Below, in pieces: positions 24,401 to 35,723 of a DNA stretch of 52,377 nt (the first letter of the stretch is position 1; each line of letters opens with the position of its first letter). The notes beneath the pieces were generated by a model. The model ran no database searches. It was not told where the DNA came from and saw nothing but the letters and a program-made list of their open reading frames with translations. Source of the DNA: CAXBMB01 sp963976695 (GTDB lineage: Bacteria > Pseudomonadota > Alphaproteobacteria > Kiloniellales > DSM-21159); the NCBI GenBank assembly GCA_963976695.1, contig CAXBMB010000021.1, forward strand, positions 1-52,377, in the 5' to 3' direction. A program made the position numbers and the translations under genes.

Positions 24401-25450
24401 TTACCGGCCGAAGAAGCGCTTGAGCAGCTCTTTTGCCGCCGCGGCGGCGGAATTCCGACCGCTCATCACCTCCGCCTCAAGGGTTTTCAGCGCGGTCGCC
24501 ACCTGCTTTTCCTCGCGAAAGGCGCGCAGCAGCTCTTCCTCGATTTCATGCCACATCCAGGCCTTGGCCTGTTCGGCGCGCTTGGTCGCCAGGCCGGTTT
24601 CTCCCAGGGCCTCACGGTAGCGCCACACCGCCTTCCAGACCTCGTCCAGGCCGCTATCGTGCAGCGCCGAGACCTGCAGCACCGGCACCTGCCAGGCGTC
24701 GTTCAGCGGCCGCAGCATTCGCAGCGCGGATTGATATTCGGCCGCGGCCCGGCGCGCCGCCCGCGTCATATCGCCATCGGCCTTGTTGACCACCACCAGA
24801 TCGGCCAGCTCGACAATACCCTTCTTGATGCCCTGCAGTTCATCGCCGCCACTGGGCAGCAGCAAAAGGGCGAAGAGATCGACCATATCAGCCACCGCCG
24901 TTTCCGACTGGCCGACCCCCACCGTTTCAATCACCACCACGTCGAAGCCGGCGGCCTCGCACAGCAGCATCACTTCCCGGGTGCGCCGCGCCACGCCGCC
25001 AAGAGACCCCGCCGAGGGCGAAGGACGAATGAAGGCCGCGTCATTGCGCGCCAACTGCTCCATCCGGGTTTTGTCGCCGAGGATCGAGCCCCCGGTCCGC
25101 CGCGACGACGGATCGATGGCCAGCACCGCCACCTTGTGGCCCTGGCCGATGGCGGAAAGGCCGAAAGCCTCGATGAAGGTGGACTTGCCCACCCCGGGCA
25201 CGCCGGAAATGCCCAGGCGAACCGAGCGCCCGGTTTCCGGCAGCAGCCGCGCCAACAGCGCCTCGGCCTTTTCCCGGTGGTCGCGCCGGGTTGATTCAAC
25301 CAGGGTAATTCCCTGGGCCAGCGCCCGGCGCTGGCCCGCCAGAATTCCTTGCGCCAGGGTCGCGACCAGGGCGTCCTGGCGGCGGCGCTTCGCGGGGGCG
25401 CCGTCATCGCCGTCACCGGCGCCCATGGCTGGAGATGTCAGACTGTTCAT
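24401..25450 (-). CDS. meaB: Methylmalonyl-CoA mutase-associated GTPase MeaB
   Basis: 349 aa. A G3E-type GTPase that guards the B12 cofactor of methylmalonyl-CoA mutase and helps load or eject cobalamin. Seen: the P-loop GISGVPGVGKSTF, DPSSRRTGGSILGDKTRM, VVIETVGVGQSE and the specificity motif NKAD. The C-terminal helical arm is present. The mutase gene lies 4.7 kb upstream on the same strand, with two unrelated genes between, so the pair is near but not adjacent. A copy of the CTAG-headed element stands 12 bases before the ATG. Confidence 0.94.
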   Translation of the reverse strand: MNSLTSPAMGAGDGDDGAPAKRRRQDALVATLAQGILAGQRRALAQGITLVESTRRDHREKAEALLARLLPETGRSVRLGISGVPGVGKSTFIEAFGLSAIGQGHKVAVLAIDPSSRRTGGSILGDKTRMEQLARNDAAFIRPSPSAGSLGGVARRTREVMLLCEAAGFDVVVIETVGVGQSETAVADMVDLFALLLLPSGGDELQGIKKGIVELADLVVVNKADGDMTRAARRAAAEYQSALRMLRPLNDAWQVPVLQVSALHDSGLDEVWKAVWRYREALGETGLATKRAEQAKAWMWHEIEEELLRAFREEKQVATALKTLEAEVMSGRNSAAAAAKELLKRFFGR

Positions 25451-25461
25451 CGGGTCTCACC

Positions 25462-25500
25462 CTAGCGTGTGATCGACTAAGAAAGAAGCGCTTGGCGCTT
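25462..25500 (+). repeat. CTAG-headed dispersed element, copy upstream of meaB
   Basis: The clearest copy: CTAGCGTGTGATCGACT, then GAAAGA, then the hairpin AAGCGC-TTG-GCGCTT at 25486-25500. The CTAG end faces the meaB start codon. Confidence 0.75.
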
Positions 25501-25568
25501 TATTCGGCGGCATGGGTTGTGCGCCTGACGGCGGCAAGATCGACCGAGATCGGCCGAGCGCGCCGGGA

Positions 25569-27527
25569 TCAAGCGATGGAATGATGCTGTTCTTCATTGC
25601 TTTCCTGCTGTCGGCGCCACATCTCGGCATAGAGCCCCCCGGCGGCCAACAGATCTTGATGGCGGCCCCGTTCGACCACCTGCCCCGCCTCCAGGACGAT
25701 GATCTGGTCGGCGTCGATGACGGTGGAAAGCCGGTGGGCGATGACCAGGGTTGTGCGCCCGCGCGACACTTCCTTCAGACTGTTGAGAATGTCCTTTTCG
25801 GTCTTGGTATCGAGCGCCGAGGTGGCTTCGTCAAACAGCAGGATCGCCGGTTTCTTCAAAACGGCGCGGGCAATGGCGACGCGCTGCTTTTCGCCGCCGG
25901 ACAGCTTCAAGCCCCGCTCGCCGACAATCGTCGCCATCCCGTCGGGCAGGTGGGCCATCAACTCTTCCAGCTGCGCCAGGTCGCGGGCCTCCAGCAGCTC
26001 GTCGGCGCCGGCCGTGGGGCGGCCATAGCCGATGTTATAGGCGATGGTGTCGTTGAACAGCACGGTGTCCTGGGGCACGATGCCGATGACTTCACGCAGC
26101 GAAAGTTGGGTTACCGCGCGGATGTCCTGGCCGTCGATCTCGATCGCCCCATCGACCACGTCATAGAACCGGAAAAGCAGCCGGGAGAGGGTGGACTTGC
26201 CGGCGCCGCTGGCCCCCACCACCGCCACCGTCTTGCCGGCCGGCACGGTGAAGGAAATGCCCCGCAAAATCGGCCGCGCCGCATGATAGTGAAAGCAGAC
26301 GTTCTTGAAGCTGATTTCCGCCCCCTTGACCACCAAGGGCTTGGCGTCGGCGGCGTCGACGACGCCGGAAGAAACCAGCAGAAGCCGGAACATCGCCTCC
26401 ATATCCACCAGCGACTGCTTGATCTCGCGGTAGACAAAACCGAAGAAATTCAGCGGCTGCGCCATCTGCATCATGTAAGCGTTCACGGCGACAAAATCAC
26501 CGGTGGTCATCTGCCCGGCGGCGACCCGGCTGGCCGCCAGCAACATCAGGCTGGTCACCCCGACGGCGATGATCACGGCTTGGCCGATATTCAGGATCGA
26601 CAGGCTGACCTTGGAAGCGGTGGCTGATTTCTCATAGGCTTGCAGCCCCTCGTCGTAACGCGCCTCTTCATGTTTTTCGTTGGTGAAGTACTTCACCGTC
26701 TCGAAGTTCAGCAGCGAGTCGACCGCCCGGGTATTGGCGCGCTGATCGCTCTCGTTCATCCGCCGCCGCAGCACCAGCCGCCATTCGGTCACCTTGTAGG
26801 TATAGATCACATAGGCCACCACGGTGACAAAGGTGATGGCCGCCACCTCCACGCCGTAGAGATACCAAAGAATGCCGGTCGAAAGCCCCAGTTCGACAAA
26901 GGTCGGGAGAATCGAAAAGAGCGTGAAATTCAGCAGCCCCTCGATGCCCTTGGTGCCGCGCTCGATCACCCGCGTGAGCCCGCCGGTCTGACGCTCCAGG
27001 TGAAACTGCAAGGATAGGGCATGGAGGTGGCGGAAAACCTCGACACCGACCTGACGCACCGCCCGCTGCCCGACCTTGACGAAGACCGCGTCGCGCAGCT
27101 CCTGAAAGCTCAAGGACAGCACGCGGGCCAGGCCGTAGGCAACGATGATCCAGACCGGAACCAGAACCTCACCCGGCAGGGCCGCCAACCCCGCCACCAG
27201 CGACGAGGCCGAACCGGCCGCGGAATCGGCGGCGGAACCGACAGCGGAACTCCCATTGCCGCCGGCGACCTGCGCCTTGGCGATCTGGTCACCAGTAAGA
27301 ACGTCAACGGCTTGCTTGTAAAGCAGCGGCACTAAAGCATTGGCCACCTTAGCCAGCACCAGCAAGGCGATGGCCACCACCACCCGCAGCCGAAGTTCAA
27401 ACTCCCCGGCTGGCCAGATGTAGCGGGACAGATCGGCCAGGGTGGCCCAGTGGCTGCGCGCCGGCGGCTCCTGGCTGCGCGCCGGACCGTCGATTGGATC
27501 GTGGGCGGGCTTGACCCCTTGCACCAT
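25569..27527 (-). CDS. Atm1-type ABC exporter (permease-ATPase fusion)
   Basis: 652 aa half-transporter. Six membrane spans lie in residues about 50-340, then the ATPase: Walker A VVGASGAGKST, signature LSGGEKQRVAIARA, Walker B ILLFDEATSALD and switch IAHRLST. The region SLQFHLERQTGGLTRVIERGTKGIE with RGTKGI and the NFETVKYFTNEKHE segment is typical of Atm1/HMT1 transporters, which export glutathione-bound metals or sulfur compounds. An N-terminal extension contains GSSAVGSAADSAAGSA between the first spans. The ATG follows AAGGGGA. The substrate is inferred from family only. Confidence 0.88.
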   Translation of the reverse strand: MVQGVKPAHDPIDGPARSQEPPARSHWATLADLSRYIWPAGEFELRLRVVVAIALLVLAKVANALVPLLYKQAVDVLTGDQIAKAQVAGGNGSSAVGSAADSAAGSASSLVAGLAALPGEVLVPVWIIVAYGLARVLSLSFQELRDAVFVKVGQRAVRQVGVEVFRHLHALSLQFHLERQTGGLTRVIERGTKGIEGLLNFTLFSILPTFVELGLSTGILWYLYGVEVAAITFVTVVAYVIYTYKVTEWRLVLRRRMNESDQRANTRAVDSLLNFETVKYFTNEKHEEARYDEGLQAYEKSATASKVSLSILNIGQAVIIAVGVTSLMLLAASRVAAGQMTTGDFVAVNAYMMQMAQPLNFFGFVYREIKQSLVDMEAMFRLLLVSSGVVDAADAKPLVVKGAEISFKNVCFHYHAARPILRGISFTVPAGKTVAVVGASGAGKSTLSRLLFRFYDVVDGAIEIDGQDIRAVTQLSLREVIGIVPQDTVLFNDTIAYNIGYGRPTAGADELLEARDLAQLEELMAHLPDGMATIVGERGLKLSGGEKQRVAIARAVLKKPAILLFDEATSALDTKTEKDILNSLKEVSRGRTTLVIAHRLSTVIDADQIIVLEAGQVVERGRHQDLLAAGGLYAEMWRRQQESNEEQHHSIA

Positions 27528-27575
27528 TGCAACATTCCCCTTGCCGGAACCTGACGGGCGGCGCCGGTGCGCTTG

Positions 27576-29966
27576 TTACTGGCCGCGCCCCACCGAGCGC
27601 GACAGCATCAGATAGAGCTTTCCGACATCCGCCGTCATGAAGGTGGCGGTCAACACATTCTCCGGATCACAGGCCGCGGCTTGGTTCATCAAGGACTCGA
27701 ACTGGGTAATATAGCGCGAGACCTGCTGACGAAACTGTGCGTCTTTTTCGTAACGCTGGGCGATCGCCGGCACCTTCAGGTCGCCCTTTTCCTTCCGCCG
27801 CACCAGACGGCGGGCGAAGATCGACTTGTCGCCCTTGCGCCAGCGCTTCCACGCCTCCTCGGGCAGGTCATCCTCGACCAGCCGGCTGAGATCAATTGAT
27901 TGGGCGTTAAGGTCCTCCAGCATCACCGAGGCAGTGCGCAGGAACAGGTCGCGCCGCGCTTCCAAATCGGTTTCCTTCAGCTTCAAGGTCTGGCGGTTGG
28001 CCTCGTCGGCGGCGCGGCGCAGCTCCTCGGCCTGCAGCGCGCAGAGTTCGGACACCTCTTTCAAGGTCACCCCGCTCTGCGCCACCGTGGTCTGGAAGGC
28101 CGCGCCCTGATGGGTCAGCAGGTTGCCCAACTCCAGGGTTTTCTCCAGGGCCTCCTCCGAGACCTGGCTGAGGCTGGAGGTATGCTGCTGCATGCTCTCC
28201 CCCGACTCCTTCAGCCGGGCCAACGCCTTGTTGGAAATCTCCATCAGGCTTTGAGCCTGGGTCTGCAGTTCCGTTCGCAAGGCCGTGGTCAAGGCTTGGG
28301 CGTCGGCCCCGGCGGCCTTGGACTGTCCAACCTGTTCGCTCAGCAGGCCGGCGATCTGCTTGGATTGCGCCTCCAGGCCTGCCGCCACCTCGGTCATGTC
28401 CTTCAGCTCTTCCTGGGTCGCCGCCCGCAGCAGGACCGTCGCCTTCTGGGCCGCCGCCGAGGCCATCACCAGCGCCTCGCGATGCTGCCGAAGTTCGTCA
28501 CTGGCTTCGCGGGTCCGCTCGCCGGCCTGGCGCGCGCCTTCGGTCAAAACACCGGAAAGCTCGCGGAAGCCCTTGCTGACGACCTCGATATGCGCGCCCG
28601 CCCGGTTGGAGCTCTCGCGCAGATCCTCGGCCCGGCGTTCGTAGGCCTCGCCGGCCTGGTTGGCCCGCTCCACCGCCCGGTCCGAGGCCGCCGTCAAGGC
28701 CTGGACATGCGGCCGAATGGTTTCGCTGGCCTCGTTCAAGCGGCGTCCGGCGTGGCCGACCATCTCGGTCAGGCTTTCGCCAATCGACTCGCCCATGGTC
28801 TTGAGCTCATGCTGCGCCCGGTCCACCGTTGAGGTCAGCTGTTGGGCCGAGCGTTCGGTGGTCTGGCCTACCGTCAGGGCGCGCTGCTCAAACGCCTCGG
28901 TCAGGCGCAGCGTCTCGCCGGACACCTTCTCGAAGGTCGCCACCGCCTGCTCCACCACCTGCTGCAGCGAGGAATTGATCAGACCGGATTGGTCTTCCAG
29001 CTCGCCGCTGAGCGTGCGCAGATCGCTGGTCTGATTGGTCACCGTGGCCTTGAGATAGTCGGCCTGATTGACCGCGTGTTCGAAGGACGCGGTCAAGGCG
29101 CCAAGCTGGTCGCGCAGTTCATCGCCCAGGTTATTGGACTGCTTGGCGAGATCGCGCGCGGCGGCGACAATGTGCTTGATGTCGCCTTCCAACTCCTTGC
29201 GCAGACCCTTTGCCGCCAGATTGACTTCGCTGGTGACCTGGCTGATATCCGCCCGCTGCTTGGACAGGATTTCCCCGGCGCGCGCGCCGTCGCTCACCGC
29301 CTTTTCCGAAGCGAGATTCAAATCCTCGATCGGCTTTTGCAGTAGGGCGCCAATCACCTCGGCCATTTCCTTGGTCTTGCGCGACGCCTCTTCCAGATCG
29401 GCGACCTGGCTGTCGGTTGCTTGCCGGGCCAGGGTGAGCTGTTGGCCAACGTCCTGGCTGGCGCGGGAGATCTGATCCGACTGGTCGGCCAGGGCTTCGC
29501 GCAGGCGGTCGGCCTGCGACGCCGCTCGGACCCCCGCGCCGCTCAACTCCTGGGTCTGCTGGCGAAAGGCGTCGCGCGCCTTATCCAGTTTCGCCGTCAA
29601 GTCATCGCCCGCCAGGCTCAACATTTCAGCCTGTTCCTGCAGGCTGTCGGTCAGCATGCGAACCCGGTAGTGGGCGTGATCGGCCGGGTAGGTCAACGCC
29701 GAGAGCCTGTCCAGCAGCAGCCGGGTTTCCAGCGACAGCGTCTTGCTGCGGGAAAAATAGAGCGCCAACAGCCAGACAAAGGCCAGCGGAGTAAAGACGC
29801 CGCCCAGAACGGTGGCCATTTCATAGGGCAGCAGCTGGGTGAGGTTTTCCAGGCCCATGGCGCGCAGGATGTAGACGCCCCACAGCACAATCCACGCCAG
29901 GCTGCCAACCCACAGCGCCCACAGCCCCCATTGCCCCCGCCGGGAAGTCTCTAGATCGTCCTCCAT
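27576..29966 (-). CDS. Long coiled-coil membrane protein
   Basis: 796 aa. Two membrane spans lie at the N-terminus (residues about 11-33 and 48-70). About 600 residues of heptad-rich helix follow, with chemotaxis-receptor-like stretches such as DQSDQISRASQDVGQQL. The C-terminal 120 residues are a compact folded region (LVEDDLPEEAWKRWRKGDKSIFARRLVRR) with FESLMNQAAACDPENVLTATFMTADVGKLYLMLSRSVG. I recall such proteins in Rhodospirillaceae without known function; similarity to apolipoproteins or kinesins is just coiled coil. The ATG at 29966 is preferred because the two-span anchor follows. A structural or polarity role is a guess. Confidence 0.8.
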   Translation of the reverse strand: MEDDLETSRRGQWGLWALWVGSLAWIVLWGVYILRAMGLENLTQLLPYEMATVLGGVFTPLAFVWLLALYFSRSKTLSLETRLLLDRLSALTYPADHAHYRVRMLTDSLQEQAEMLSLAGDDLTAKLDKARDAFRQQTQELSGAGVRAASQADRLREALADQSDQISRASQDVGQQLTLARQATDSQVADLEEASRKTKEMAEVIGALLQKPIEDLNLASEKAVSDGARAGEILSKQRADISQVTSEVNLAAKGLRKELEGDIKHIVAAARDLAKQSNNLGDELRDQLGALTASFEHAVNQADYLKATVTNQTSDLRTLSGELEDQSGLINSSLQQVVEQAVATFEKVSGETLRLTEAFEQRALTVGQTTERSAQQLTSTVDRAQHELKTMGESIGESLTEMVGHAGRRLNEASETIRPHVQALTAASDRAVERANQAGEAYERRAEDLRESSNRAGAHIEVVSKGFRELSGVLTEGARQAGERTREASDELRQHREALVMASAAAQKATVLLRAATQEELKDMTEVAAGLEAQSKQIAGLLSEQVGQSKAAGADAQALTTALRTELQTQAQSLMEISNKALARLKESGESMQQHTSSLSQVSEEALEKTLELGNLLTHQGAAFQTTVAQSGVTLKEVSELCALQAEELRRAADEANRQTLKLKETDLEARRDLFLRTASVMLEDLNAQSIDLSRLVEDDLPEEAWKRWRKGDKSIFARRLVRRKEKGDLKVPAIAQRYEKDAQFRQQVSRYITQFESLMNQAAACDPENVLTATFMTADVGKLYLMLSRSVGRGQ

Positions 29967-30162
29967 GGCCTTGCGCAATCCTCCCCTGCAATCCCGGTCC
30001 AGGCTCCTTCGGCTTCCGGGCGCAGGACAACAGGCGGCAAGGAAACGCAAAAGACCTTCTTCTGAATCCCATTGCTCGCACAAAATGGCCCGGGCGACAA
30101 TGCGCTAGCGTGGGACCTCCGCTCGGAAAAACCGCGCCGCCTCGGGCCTTTGCGACCCGACC

Positions 30163-32316
<2,154 letters not shown>

Positions 32317-32332
32317 GACAAATCCGTCCTCT

Positions 32333-32371
32333 CTAGAGTGTGATCGACTTGGAAAGAAGCGCGGCGCGCGC
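32333..32371 (+). repeat. CTAG-headed dispersed element, copy upstream of scpA
   Basis: CTAGAGTGTGATCGACT head, GGAAAGA block, then a GCGC-rich hairpin. The CTAG end runs into the ribosome binding site of scpA. Confidence 0.7.
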
Positions 32372-32575
32372 CCTATCCATCATCAAGTACGCTCTACGAT
32401 GATGATCAGAGGCGGATACAGGGTTTAATCGGAATCATTGGCTGATTCCACTTCGACCAATCCGGCTCCAGTGATCTTGTTGCAACGCACCAATTTTCGC
32501 CATAGAACCACGGCGATCCGCATTTGTCCATTTTCTGTACTTGCTCTAAGCCTAAGAAAATAGGGAACAAATCAT

Positions 32576-32613
32576 CGTTTGGCGAAAAAAATTCCCGGTT
32601 GTTTCGCCAAACG
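32576..32613 (-). terminator. Hairpin downstream of the adenylate cyclase gene
   Basis: CGTTTGGCGAAA at 32576-32587 pairs exactly with TTTCGCCAAACG at 32602-32613. The T run on the minus strand lies in the loop, not after the stem, so a standard intrinsic terminator is doubtful; an mRNA end structure or protein site is possible. Confidence 0.5.
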
Positions 32614-32695
32614 CCAGCGCGCCCCCCGGCAAGCCCATGGCAGCGTTGAAGAATTTCGTCCGGCGGCGCGCGGCAGCCGGGTCGCTCGGATCGCT

Positions 32696-34615
32696 TTACG
32701 GCCGCAGCCGGATAAACGGCACCGGCGCGGCAAAGCCCTTCAGCACGGCTTCCTCGCGCTCGGTGGGGATTTCCGCCAAGCGCGCCTGAAGCTCCGGCAA
32801 GGCGGCCACCGCCGTTGAGAGGACAAAATCCCCGCCCTGGCTTTGCGCTTGCAAGCGCGCCGCCAGATTGACCGTGGAGCCGAAATAGTCCAGTCGATCG
32901 TTCAGCGTCACCGCAATGGTCGGCCCGGCGTGCAGCCCCAGCTTGATGACCAGGGGGCCGTCAGGATTTTCCTTGTTGAAGGCGGCGACCTGTTGCTGAA
33001 TGGCCAGCCCGGCGGCCAGGGCCTTGTCCTCGCGATGAAAGGCCGCCATGACCGCGTCGCCGATGGTCTTGACCACCGCGCCCTCGTGGGCGCGGACAAT
33101 CGCCGCCATAAAGGCGAAATGCTGCCGCACCAGGGCATAGGCCCGGGCGTCGCCGATCCGCTCGTAAAGCGCGGTCGAGCCATGCAGATCGGAAAACAGC
33201 AACACCGCGCGCGAAATCCCCACCTGGTCGCCCGCCCGCAGCACCTGGTCGGAAAACAAGTCCCGGAAGGCTTGATAGGTGGTCACCCGATCCGCGGTCA
33301 AGGCTTCGGCCCGCCACGCCAGACGCTCCAGCACCAGGCTTCGGGCGCGGCGGCTTTGGTTGACCATCTTCAGGCTCGAAACGGCGGACAGCACCACCGC
33401 CGGCCCGCCATCGCCGGCCTGGGTATCGGTGGGGGCGGCGCGGCCCGCCGCCAAAAGGTCCAGGCTCTGATCCGTGAGCAGCAGGGTCAGTTGCCCCGAC
33501 GCGGCCGCGCCGTCGGCGGCTTGCCCGGCGGCCGGTTCGCGCGCCGGTTCGCTTTCGCGCTGCGACGCCCGGACCTCAAAGGTCCTCTCCGGCCCCGGGT
33601 CATGGGAGCGCACCCGGTATCCACCCGGCGGCAAGGCCAGGCTCAAGACCTCGGACCCGCCGGACGCCACCCGCTGTTGCGCCAGAATGTGCGGCGTCGC
33701 CAACGGGCCAGAAAAGCAAAACAGACCGCTGTCAATCTCTCGCAGGGCCGGTGAGGGCCGAAAGCTCAGCTCCACATTCGCCGAGAAATCCCCGTCGAAG
33801 CTGACATTGCAATAGGGGCAATGCGCGCCCTTTGGCATCTGATCCAGGCTGCGATAGCTCTCGTCGGGCATTTGGCAGCGCGGGCAAAGAATCGCCCACT
33901 CCAGTTCCAGCAAGCCAACCTTGGTGGCCTGCAGGCAAAGTTCCACCACCAGCCGCTCGTCTTCCTTCCAGATGTGGGCCAAATGCAGCGGCCGTAACGG
34001 CGAAAGGTCATTTTCCGAGCCGGTCAGCACAAAGTCCACCAACCGGGACGCCAGGCCATGACCATAGCCGCTGGCTTCGACTTCCTGGGCCAGGCGCGCG
34101 CCGCGCTGGCGCGTCGACGCCGTGGGCGCGGCGATTTGATAGTCGAAGGGCGTGACCCGTTCGTCGCGCAGATAGGCGTCCAACTCCGCCATCAGGCGCT
34201 GGCAGTCACGCTCGGCGGCGCGATGGAAGCGCCCGCTGCGCAGGATCAGCCAGCCGATGAAATTGCGGGGCGTCATCGCCAGTTGATAGGTGCCGAGACT
34301 GACATCGCCCTGCGGTTCGATCTGAAAATCGAAGGTCATCTCGACAAACGGGCCGCTGGAAAAGACCCGGCGGTGGAGATAGCGGCGGGGGGCGATCCAA
34401 TCGGCTGGAAAATCTTCCCACTTCAGCGTCAGCCAACCGAGCCGCAACTGGCCGAAAAAGCGCATGCCGCCATCGGGCTGGGGTTCGGGGATCACCTTGT
34501 GCTTGGGAAAGCCGGTCGCTTCGTTGTAGCGCGAGGTATCGGCGACAAATGACCAGACCTCCTCCGCCGACCCGGCGAAGCGGTGGGACCAACTGCTCGA
34601 AAAACGACGCGTCAT
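32696..34615 (-). CDS. Class III adenylate/guanylate cyclase with START-like and zinc-ribbon domains
   Basis: 639 aa. An N-terminal SRPBCC/START-like domain (about 1-155, SHRFAGSAEEVWSFVADTSRYNE) is followed by a DUF5939-like region with a zinc ribbon (Cys244, Cys247, Cys266, Cys269) and a C-terminal cyclase (about 465-610). Metal-binding Asp476 (FSDLHGST) and Asp520 are present, Lys516 (KTIGD) and Asp576 (DYFG) fit ATP specificity, and Asn583 and Arg587 (VNLAAR) complete the site, so it should make cAMP. There are no membrane spans; it is cytosolic. The ATG at 34615 follows AAGGA by nine bases. The START domain suggests control by a hydrophobic ligand (inference). Confidence 0.88.
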   Translation of the reverse strand: MTRRFSSSWSHRFAGSAEEVWSFVADTSRYNEATGFPKHKVIPEPQPDGGMRFFGQLRLGWLTLKWEDFPADWIAPRRYLHRRVFSSGPFVEMTFDFQIEPQGDVSLGTYQLAMTPRNFIGWLILRSGRFHRAAERDCQRLMAELDAYLRDERVTPFDYQIAAPTASTRQRGARLAQEVEASGYGHGLASRLVDFVLTGSENDLSPLRPLHLAHIWKEDERLVVELCLQATKVGLLELEWAILCPRCQMPDESYRSLDQMPKGAHCPYCNVSFDGDFSANVELSFRPSPALREIDSGLFCFSGPLATPHILAQQRVASGGSEVLSLALPPGGYRVRSHDPGPERTFEVRASQRESEPAREPAAGQAADGAAASGQLTLLLTDQSLDLLAAGRAAPTDTQAGDGGPAVVLSAVSSLKMVNQSRRARSLVLERLAWRAEALTADRVTTYQAFRDLFSDQVLRAGDQVGISRAVLLFSDLHGSTALYERIGDARAYALVRQHFAFMAAIVRAHEGAVVKTIGDAVMAAFHREDKALAAGLAIQQQVAAFNKENPDGPLVIKLGLHAGPTIAVTLNDRLDYFGSTVNLAARLQAQSQGGDFVLSTAVAALPELQARLAEIPTEREEAVLKGFAAPVPFIRLRP

Positions 34616-34700
34616 CGATGGCTGTCCTTGTTTCCATCCCTTCGGGGTCTCCCGCCAGCCAGAGATCTGGCGCGCCCGCCGGAACGCAAAAAGGATAGCC

Positions 34701-35582
34701 CTACCAGCGCAAGGTGGGCAACACCCAGTCAGGCCAAACGCCCTCGGCGGCGCAGAGCGCGTCAAGTTTCGGGCGCGACGGCAAGGCGCCCTCGGCCACG
34801 CCCAGGCTTTCGGCGTGAATGCCCCCGATCACCAAGATCGCGCCAATTCCGACCGAACGGGCGCCGGCGATGTCGGTGCGCAGCGAGTCGCCGATCATGG
34901 CGATCCGGCGCGCCGGAATGTCCTGCAGATAGTCGCGACAGGCCTGATAAATCTCCGGGTGAGGCTTGCCGTGATAGCGCACCTGACCGCCGAGCGCTTC
35001 GTAGCGCCGGGCCAGAGCCCCGGCGCAGATCTCGCGCTGGCCGCCGCGGATCACCTCCAGGTCCGGGTTGGCGCAGACCATCTTCAAGCCGCGGGCCTGC
35101 GCCGGGATCAGGATCGGATCGTAGTTGCAAGCCAGGTCGGCGGGACCGCGCGCGCCGGTGTTGAGCAGAAAATCCGCCCGCGCCACCTCGGTGACCACCT
35201 GCAAATCCAGGCCGTCGCGCATGCCGTTGTCCCGCGCCGGGCCCAGGTGCAGGCAGCGGTTGCCGAGCGTACGATACCAGTCGTCGGGTCGGGACTTGAG
35301 GCAGTGCCAGGCCTGCTCGCCCGACGACAGCACCCGATCGTAAAGCTGGGGAGAAATTCCCATCTCGTTCATCCGCGCTTCCACTTCGGCGGCGCGGCGC
35401 GGCGCGTTCGACAGGATGAAGATTTTCTTGCCGGCCCGCCTCAGCTGCGCGAGCGCGGCCACCGCCTCGGGAAAGGCCGTCACCCCATCATGCAGCACGC
35501 CCCAGAGATCACAGATATAGGCGTCATAGTTTTCGGCCAGGTCGGCCAAGCCGTCCCGCAGGTGATAGCGCTGTTCGGTCAT
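34701..35582 (-). CDS. HAD-superfamily hydrolase (TIGR01459-like, class IIA)
   Basis: 293 aa. HAD motif I is CDLWGVLHDG (Asp nucleophile, then a Trp where the usual acid-base Asp would be, as in this class IIA group). Motif II is FILSNAPR, the conserved Lys is in GKPHPEIY and motif III is IGDSLRTDIAGA. Likely a phosphatase of small sugar phosphates; substrate unknown. The start is ambiguous: the region around the ATG at 35582 is duplicated (GTCATGGATTCGC twice) and an in-frame ATG also lies at 35609. 35582 is preferred because the family N-terminus follows. Confidence 0.83.
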   Translation of the reverse strand: MTEQRYHLRDGLADLAENYDAYICDLWGVLHDGVTAFPEAVAALAQLRRAGKKIFILSNAPRRAAEVEARMNEMGISPQLYDRVLSSGEQAWHCLKSRPDDWYRTLGNRCLHLGPARDNGMRDGLDLQVVTEVARADFLLNTGARGPADLACNYDPILIPAQARGLKMVCANPDLEVIRGGQREICAGALARRYEALGGQVRYHGKPHPEIYQACRDYLQDIPARRIAMIGDSLRTDIAGARSVGIGAILVIGGIHAESLGVAEGALPSRPKLDALCAAEGVWPDWVLPTLRW

Positions 35583-35604
35583 GGATTCGCCGTCATGGAT
35601 TCGC
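35578..35604. repeat. Direct repeat at the HAD gene start
   Basis: GTCATGGATTCGC occurs at 35578-35590 and again at 35592-35604. The duplication creates a second ATG whose five-codon frame ends in a TGA overlapping the true ATG. Confidence 0.7.
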
Positions 35605-35723
35605 GTCATCTGTTCATCGGTCCGCCGGGGTCGAAATCGCCGCACAGGTGTGCCACAGCCGGTGATCAATGGAAAGCGTCTTGCCCCGGCGGCGGGCGGA
35701 AAGCCGCGGGCGGTCGCGCGGCC

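Larger units (their letters stand above)
32317..32695. other. Intergenic region upstream of the mutase gene
   Basis: About 380 bases between two minus-strand genes. It holds the CTAG-headed element (32333-32371), an inverted repeat CATCATC...GATGATG near 32378-32404, a lone TTGCAA near 32482 and the cyclase-side hairpin at 32576-32613. No gene was seen. Confidence 0.45.

Noticed and set aside
30104..30145. Further copy of the CTAG-headed element (CTAGCGTGGGACC...)
   Set aside because: The head matches only CTAGCGTG and the rest needs several gaps, so it could be chance. It does not abut a coding end.
32340..32490. Possible PccR/ScfR-type operator (TTTGCAAA pairs) before the mutase gene
   Set aside because: Only one TTGCAA core was found near 32482, without the second half-site expected for such operators.
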